Below are positions 4,803-7,650 of a stretch of DNA of 7,650 bases, piece after piece. Below the pieces are notes generated by a model. It worked only from the letters and a program-made list of their open reading frames with translations, was not told the DNA's origin and made no database searches. Position 1 is the first letter of the stretch, and the number at the start of each line of letters is the position of its first letter. The stretch is taken from assembly GCA_949068525.1 (NCBI GenBank), contig CARTIQ010000012.1:6109-13758 (forward strand), in the 5' to 3' direction. Both the position numbers and the translations under genes were made by a program. Source of the DNA: an uncultured Eubacteriales bacterium (GTDB taxonomy: Bacteria; Bacillota; Clostridia; Oscillospirales; Acutalibacteraceae).

Positions 4803-5621
4803 TTGAGAGAGAAAAGTTGCTGCTTTGAGGGAAATTTTAGTTATGATAACCTTGAAGAAATTAAGACAAAGTTGAAAAAAGAAATAAAAAATGTAATAAA
4901 GAAATTCGAAGTTACGGAATTTTACGTTGGTGCAGAAAGTGATTTTGATAGGCTGTACCTAGACTGTCTTGAAGAAATAAAGGCGGAAAATCCGGATATA
5001 AAGTTGTGTTTCGTATTAACCAAACCACCTTCAAAATCCGAATTTAGCGAAGCATTTTTAGGGATATTTGATGAGATAACACATCTCAATTTTGAAAAAA
5101 TATCACCACAGTTCGTGAAACTAAGCATTTTTAACTGGCTTATTGATAACTCTGATTACCTAATTTCTGTTAAAGAAAATAGCGGCAAACAAGCGCCAGA
5201 ACTGGCAACAAGAGATTTATCAGATAAAGACTTGCTATTTTTTAAGGTCAGGCTAAAAATGTTACGGATAAAAAGCGGATTGTCGCAGGTAGAGCTTGCA
5301 AAAGCCGTAAACGTTTCGCCATCTGCAATCGGAATGTATGAGCAAGGCCGGCGTGAGCCAGATTTTAAGACCCTTTTAGAGATTTGTCTAAAATTAAAAA
5401 CTTCGCCAGATTATATCTTAGGGTTAGAGAAAAAGTTAAAGCCCCGCCTAATTGAAATAGACGAGGTTTTATCTGAATTTACGGTCGAAATAAGGCAAAA
5501 CAATCGGCTCCTGTGCGATGGAGCCCTAATAGACAAAGCGACACGAGAAAAGTTCGCATTATCACTTACAACGGCACTTGATGTTGCGAAAAAGTTTTTA
5601 ACTAAAAAATATGATTTTTAG
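4803..5621 (+). CDS. SLOG (DUF1273-like) domain fused to XRE helix-turn-helix, 272 aa
   Basis: Residues 4-126 resemble SLOG-superfamily DUF1273 proteins: REKSCCFEG at the start, a helix of Lys/Glu-rich residues (18-34), TEFYVGAESDFD (38-49; the family usually has Gly-Gly and a phenylalanine-aspartate pair here), LEEIKAENPDIKLCFVL (56-72), and NWLIDNSDYLISV (111-123). The common CCFxGHR is replaced by CCFEGNF. A linker (about 125-145) leads to an XRE domain (148-207: VRLKMLRIKSGLSQVELAKA and SPSAIGMYEQGRREPDF), then a helical tail. SLOG domains bind or process nucleotide-like ligands, so this may be a ligand-sensing repressor. The start is TTG, 16 bases after AAGGAG, which is long; ATT at 4797 would be better placed but is very rare. 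The gene is divergent from the XRE gene and upstream of the two secreted-protein genes. Confidence 0.8.
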   Translation: MREKSCCFEGNFSYDNLEEIKTKLKKEIKNVIKKFEVTEFYVGAESDFDRLYLDCLEEIKAENPDIKLCFVLTKPPSKSEFSEAFLGIFDEITHLNFEKISPQFVKLSIFNWLIDNSDYLISVKENSGKQAPELATRDLSDKDLLFFKVRLKMLRIKSGLSQVELAKAVNVSPSAIGMYEQGRREPDFKTLLEICLKLKTSPDYILGLEKKLKPRLIEIDEVLSEFTVEIRQNNRLLCDGALIDKATREKFALSLTTALDVAKKFLTKKYDF

Positions 5622-5845
5622 TTAAAACAAAAAAGTCTGAACAAATTCGCAAAATTTATAAAAAATTACGTGTTCATGTTCGTGTTTGTTTTTGTAAATA
5701 TATCTTTTCAATAATATGTTTTAATTTTGATTTAAAACGGAGAAATTTAACTTTTTTGGCATATTTTGTGCTATTATAAAAAATTATGTGTTAAAATAAG
5801 CTTGGCTAGCCACTCCAACTTTGATATTACTTTGAAGGTGAGAAT
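5622..5845. other. AT-rich intergenic region upstream of the secreted-protein operon
   Basis: No open frame is supported. It contains a phased repeat of TGTT-type words (GTGTTCATGTTCGTGTTTG, 5671-5689) and the promoter-like elements listed separately. An AT-only inverted repeat (5596-5608 with 5615-5627) spans the end of the preceding gene but has no T-run on the + strand. Confidence 0.5.
5769..5797 (+). promoter_or_regulatory. Candidate promoter(s) of the secreted-protein operon
   Basis: Two extended -10 elements are seen: TGCTATTAT (5769-5777) and TGTTAAAAT (5789-5797). Neither has a good -35 at 17 bases, and TTGGCA at 5756-5761 is too close to both. Extended -10 promoters can act without a -35, so either could drive the two genes downstream. 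Confidence 0.4.
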
Positions 5846-6319
5846 ATGATCAAAAAAATATTTAAAACAATAGCTTTTTTATTTTTAGCTCTGTGCCTGA
5901 TGCTAAGCACCAACGTTGTATATGCAGATTGCAATGTGGAAAAAGTAGAAGAAAAAACTCTTGATAACGGGCAGAAAATTAAACAGATTTTTATCCCTCA
6001 TGATAAATTAGCTCAATCTGCTAAGGGAGACAAAGAGGCACGAGATATGACCAAGTGGATTTGTGGTGCAATTGGTTTTGCAGGTAAGTTTATACCACAG
6101 CTAAAACTTGTTAGCTTAATTGCTGGTGGAATTAGCCTCATAAGTTCACATCCCAATATGCAATCTGAGTATGAAAGATGGTTAGAAAAAGATGAGGGGT
6201 GTGGTGTCATCGTAACTTACTTTTGGCAAAAACATCCTGGGGGCTATTATGCGGGAGGAGGAGTTGTAACAAAAGATACAGAAGGCTGGGATTATGGAAG
6301 CGTTGAGCCTCAAAAATAA
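5846..6319 (+). CDS. Secreted small protein with signal peptide, unknown function
   Basis: The precursor has 157 residues. Residues 1-27 are a clear Sec signal peptide: Lys3, Lys4 and Lys7, a hydrophobic core (8-20), and a VYA site before Asp28. The mature protein of about 130 residues has a charged N-terminal part (30-71), a hydrophobic Gly-rich stretch (72-102, WICGAIGFAGKFIP then LVSLIAGGISLISS), a charged helix (107-117) and an aromatic Gly-rich end (122-140). Three Cys remain (29, 73, 119). I recognise no family. A soluble region plus an amphipathic hydrophobic stretch would suit a membrane-active peptide or a partner of the next gene product. AAGGTG lies six bases before the ATG. The next gene starts 32 bases after the stop with no terminator between them, so the two form an operon. 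Both sit downstream of the SLOG-HTH regulator. Confidence 0.78.
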   Translation: MIKKIFKTIAFLFLALCLMLSTNVVYADCNVEKVEEKTLDNGQKIKQIFIPHDKLAQSAKGDKEARDMTKWICGAIGFAGKFIPQLKLVSLIAGGISLISSHPNMQSEYERWLEKDEGCGVIVTYFWQKHPGGYYAGGGVVTKDTEGWDYGSVEPQK

Positions 6320-6351
6320 ATTTTTACAATTTTATTCTAGGGGGTTGTTTT

Positions 6352-7047
6352 ATGAAATTAAAAATTGTAATAACTTTGTTGCTATTAATTAGTCTTATTT
6401 TTAACCCGTTCTTTTGTTACGCCAATTCAGATGATTTTGATTATGGGGTAAATAAGACAATTGATGCAGATTTTAACGATACTATTCTTATTGAAGATAA
6501 AAGTAGCAGTGAACAGCCAAGTAAACTACAAACTACACTTGACTTTGTTTCTTTATTTAATAGGTCTATAATTATACCTGCTAAAAAAAATATTTCTGCG
6601 TTAGTAAGATCATTTTGTAATATGTGCTCAGGTGGATACGATTTGACAACGGCTGTTTTAGAAACATACTGTGGAGACAACAGTAGCTATTCATTTACAA
6701 TAAAAACAGAAAATGAATTTTTATCTACGGATTCAGTGAATGGCAGTACATTAATATTGGGGATCCCAGAAGGCGAATTTTCTGCATACATAAGTAATAA
6801 TGATGACACAGAATTGTCTTGCAACACGTACTTAATGGGCGTTGGCTCAGATACGACGCCGGAAGAAGGATACAATATAAACTTAACATGCTATGATAAA
6901 TTGCCAGATGGCAAAAAAACTAACATGTGGTATTGGTTAGGCCCTGTTGTAGGTGTGCTTGGAGCTGCGGCAATTGGCGGTAGTAGTTTCGGCGGGTATA
7001 AAGCTTTACATGGAGCAGATGCAAGTGCTGGGGAGGTTGACCCGTAA
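6352..7047 (+). CDS. Secreted Cys-rich protein with C-terminal membrane anchor, unknown function
   Basis: The precursor has 231 residues. Residues 1-24 are a Sec signal peptide (Lys2, Lys4, hydrophobic 5-20, CYA before Asn25). The mature outer region (25-190) is acidic and polar, with Cys at 89, 92, 107, 157 and 180. CNMC (89-92) is a CxxC pair that could form a disulfide or bind a metal. The stretch 112-160 looks like alternating beta strands. Residues 193-216 are a Gly/Ala-rich membrane segment (WYWLGPVVGVLGAAAIGG), followed by a short tail with few charges (YKALHGADASAGEVDP). An N-out anchored protein is therefore likely, displayed outside the cell. I recognise no family. AGGGGG lies eight bases before the ATG. 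It is the second and last gene of its operon, which ends at the terminator at 7087-7135. Confidence 0.78.
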   Translation: MKLKIVITLLLLISLIFNPFFCYANSDDFDYGVNKTIDADFNDTILIEDKSSSEQPSKLQTTLDFVSLFNRSIIIPAKKNISALVRSFCNMCSGGYDLTTAVLETYCGDNSSYSFTIKTENEFLSTDSVNGSTLILGIPEGEFSAYISNNDDTELSCNTYLMGVGSDTTPEEGYNINLTCYDKLPDGKKTNMWYWLGPVVGVLGAAAIGGSSFGGYKALHGADASAGEVDP

Positions 7048-7086
7048 AATATTGAGTTCCTTAATGTTGACGTTATGAGAATTATA

Positions 7087-7135
7087 AAAGAGGTTACTCC
7101 CTAAATGAGAGTAGCCTCTTTATTTATTCCTTTTT
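7087..7135 (+). terminator. Intrinsic terminator of the secreted-protein operon
   Basis: A 13-bp stem (7087-7099 with 7109-7121, one G-U wobble) has a nine-base loop CCTAAATGA and is followed by ATTTATTCCTTTTT. It begins 40 bases after the stop codon. Confidence 0.88.
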
Positions 7136-7487
7136 CCAAAAAAATTAAAGTTTAAAATGCTTTAACAAAATTTAACGATTCTTTTAGAAATATCAACGAT
7201 TTAAGGGCATTGCGTAAAATTTTTGCGCAGTGCTCTTTCGTGTTTATTTCTCAAATTAAAATTAAAAGCCTCATAAATATGGCTTTATATCAACAAAAAA
7301 CAGCAGTGGATAGCGACAAACTAATTGGAAAAACTTGGGTAAAATCGGATGTAAATAATCAATTGTTTAATCCGAAGTCGCAGAAAGCTTAAAAGCATTG
7401 GTTAAGTTCAAAAAGCTTAATAAATGGTAGATTAAAGGCAATTAAAATAATAATTTGAATTTTGCGGCATGTCGGGAAAGGCGATAG
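7136..7487. other. Stretch without a convincing gene, about 350 bases
   Basis: The only sizeable open frame (7210-7392, TTG start, 60 codons) begins inside a hairpin, has no ribosome site and encodes a low-complexity product, so I do not call it. The stretch holds a hairpin (7204-7236), a small stem AAAGCC/GGCTTT (7265-7286), and a direct repeat AAAGCTTAA (7384-7392 and 7412-7420). It may be a decayed gene remnant or the leader of the gene at 7629. I found no tRNA or obvious attachment core. Confidence 0.5.
7204..7236 (+). other. Hairpin, possibly a decayed terminator
   Basis: AGGGCATTGCGT (7204-7215) pairs with GCGCAGTGCTCT (7225-7236), 12 bp with three G-U wobbles and a nine-base A/T loop. 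Only TTCGTGTTTATTT follows, so termination would be weak. Confidence 0.5.
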
Positions 7488-7530
7488 AAGCAAGACTTTT
7501 GAAACAATTCAGGTCTTGCTTTTATTTTTT
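7488..7530 (+). terminator. Strong orphan terminator
   Basis: A perfect nine-base stem AAGCAAGAC (7488-7496) / GTCTTGCTT (7513-7521) has a 16-base loop and is followed by TTTATTTTTT (7521-7530). No gene lies directly upstream, so it ends either a small RNA or a leader transcript of the next gene. Confidence 0.82.
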
Positions 7531-7585
7531 GAGGAACACAATATGCAGCAAATTCTCTTTTATTACATCCGATATCCATAAAAAA

Positions 7586-7621
7586 CTCCGAACTGTTAGG
7601 AAAATCAACATAATTCGGAGG
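7586..7621 (+). promoter_or_regulatory. Hairpin that sequesters the ribosome site of the last gene
   Basis: CTCCGAA (7586-7592) is the exact complement of TTCGGAG (7614-7620). The right arm contains most of the GGAGG (7617-7621) used by the ATG at 7629. The loop is 21 bases. If formed, it would lower translation of the gene. A seven-base match is suggestive, not proof. Confidence 0.45.
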
Positions 7622-7628
7622 AAGTATA

Positions 7629-7650
7629 ATGAACAATCGCGATAAAAACG
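7629..7650 (+). CDS. Start of an unidentified gene (partial, 7 codons)
   Basis: ATG at 7629 begins MNNRDKN and runs off the window. GGAGG ends seven bases upstream, a well-placed ribosome site. The product cannot be identified from seven residues. Confidence 0.6.

Noticed and set aside
5596..5627. Terminator at the end of the SLOG-HTH gene
   Set aside because: The 13-bp stem is almost all A-T and is followed by ACAAAAAAG on the + strand, with no T-run.
7210..7392. 60-codon plus-strand open frame
   Set aside because: TTG start inside a hairpin, no ribosome site, no recognisable features.
7442..7636. 64-codon minus-strand open frame
   Set aside because: It runs antisense through the orphan terminator and the leader of the gene at 7629; no ribosome site or family features.
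7136..7650. tRNA gene or attachment site at the right end
   Set aside because: No T-loop motif, cloverleaf arms or repeated core could be found within the window.

Overview
The window looks like the right-hand end of a prophage in a low-GC Gram-positive host. A member of the Clostridia within the Bacillota is my best guess, from the XkdX-type tail protein, the GH25-LysM endolysin and the strong AGGAGG ribosome sites. I could not search a database, so the host assignment is inference.

Phage late genes (1-2490, + strand): the 3' end of a tail-tip or fibre gene made of nearly identical Kelch-like repeats, a 108-residue phage protein, a 44-residue XkdX-family protein, a strong intrinsic terminator, a GH25 endolysin with a C-terminal LysM domain, and a small holin-like membrane protein. 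A hairpin flanked by T-runs on both strands closes this block and the convergent block that follows.

Cargo or moron region (2490-7135), visibly richer in A and T than the tail and lysis genes. (a) A minus-strand operon (4157 down to 2503) has a near-consensus promoter. It encodes a 110-residue hydrophobic, lysine-free precursor with an N-terminal hydrophobic leader, a four-helix membrane protein, a SpoIIM/DUF95-like membrane protein and a second four-helix membrane protein. This is the layout of a circular-bacteriocin cluster of the gassericin/acidocin type, but without the usual ABC ATPase gene. (b) A small XRE repressor (minus) is divergent from an unusual SLOG-HTH fusion regulator (plus). 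They share an intergenic region with a TTGACT-17-TATAAT promoter and a perfect 12-bp palindrome. (c) A two-gene plus-strand operon encodes a secreted small Cys-containing protein and a secreted Cys-rich protein with a C-terminal membrane anchor. I recognise neither. It ends in a good terminator.

Right end (7135-7650): about 490 bases without a convincing gene. It holds a decayed hairpin, a strong orphan terminator and a hairpin that hides the ribosome site of a last gene, of which only seven codons are visible.

The region reads as a phage carrying host-benefit or competition genes next to its lysis cassette. The bacteriocin-like operon and the SLOG-HTH/secreted-pair unit are the parts most likely to be new.
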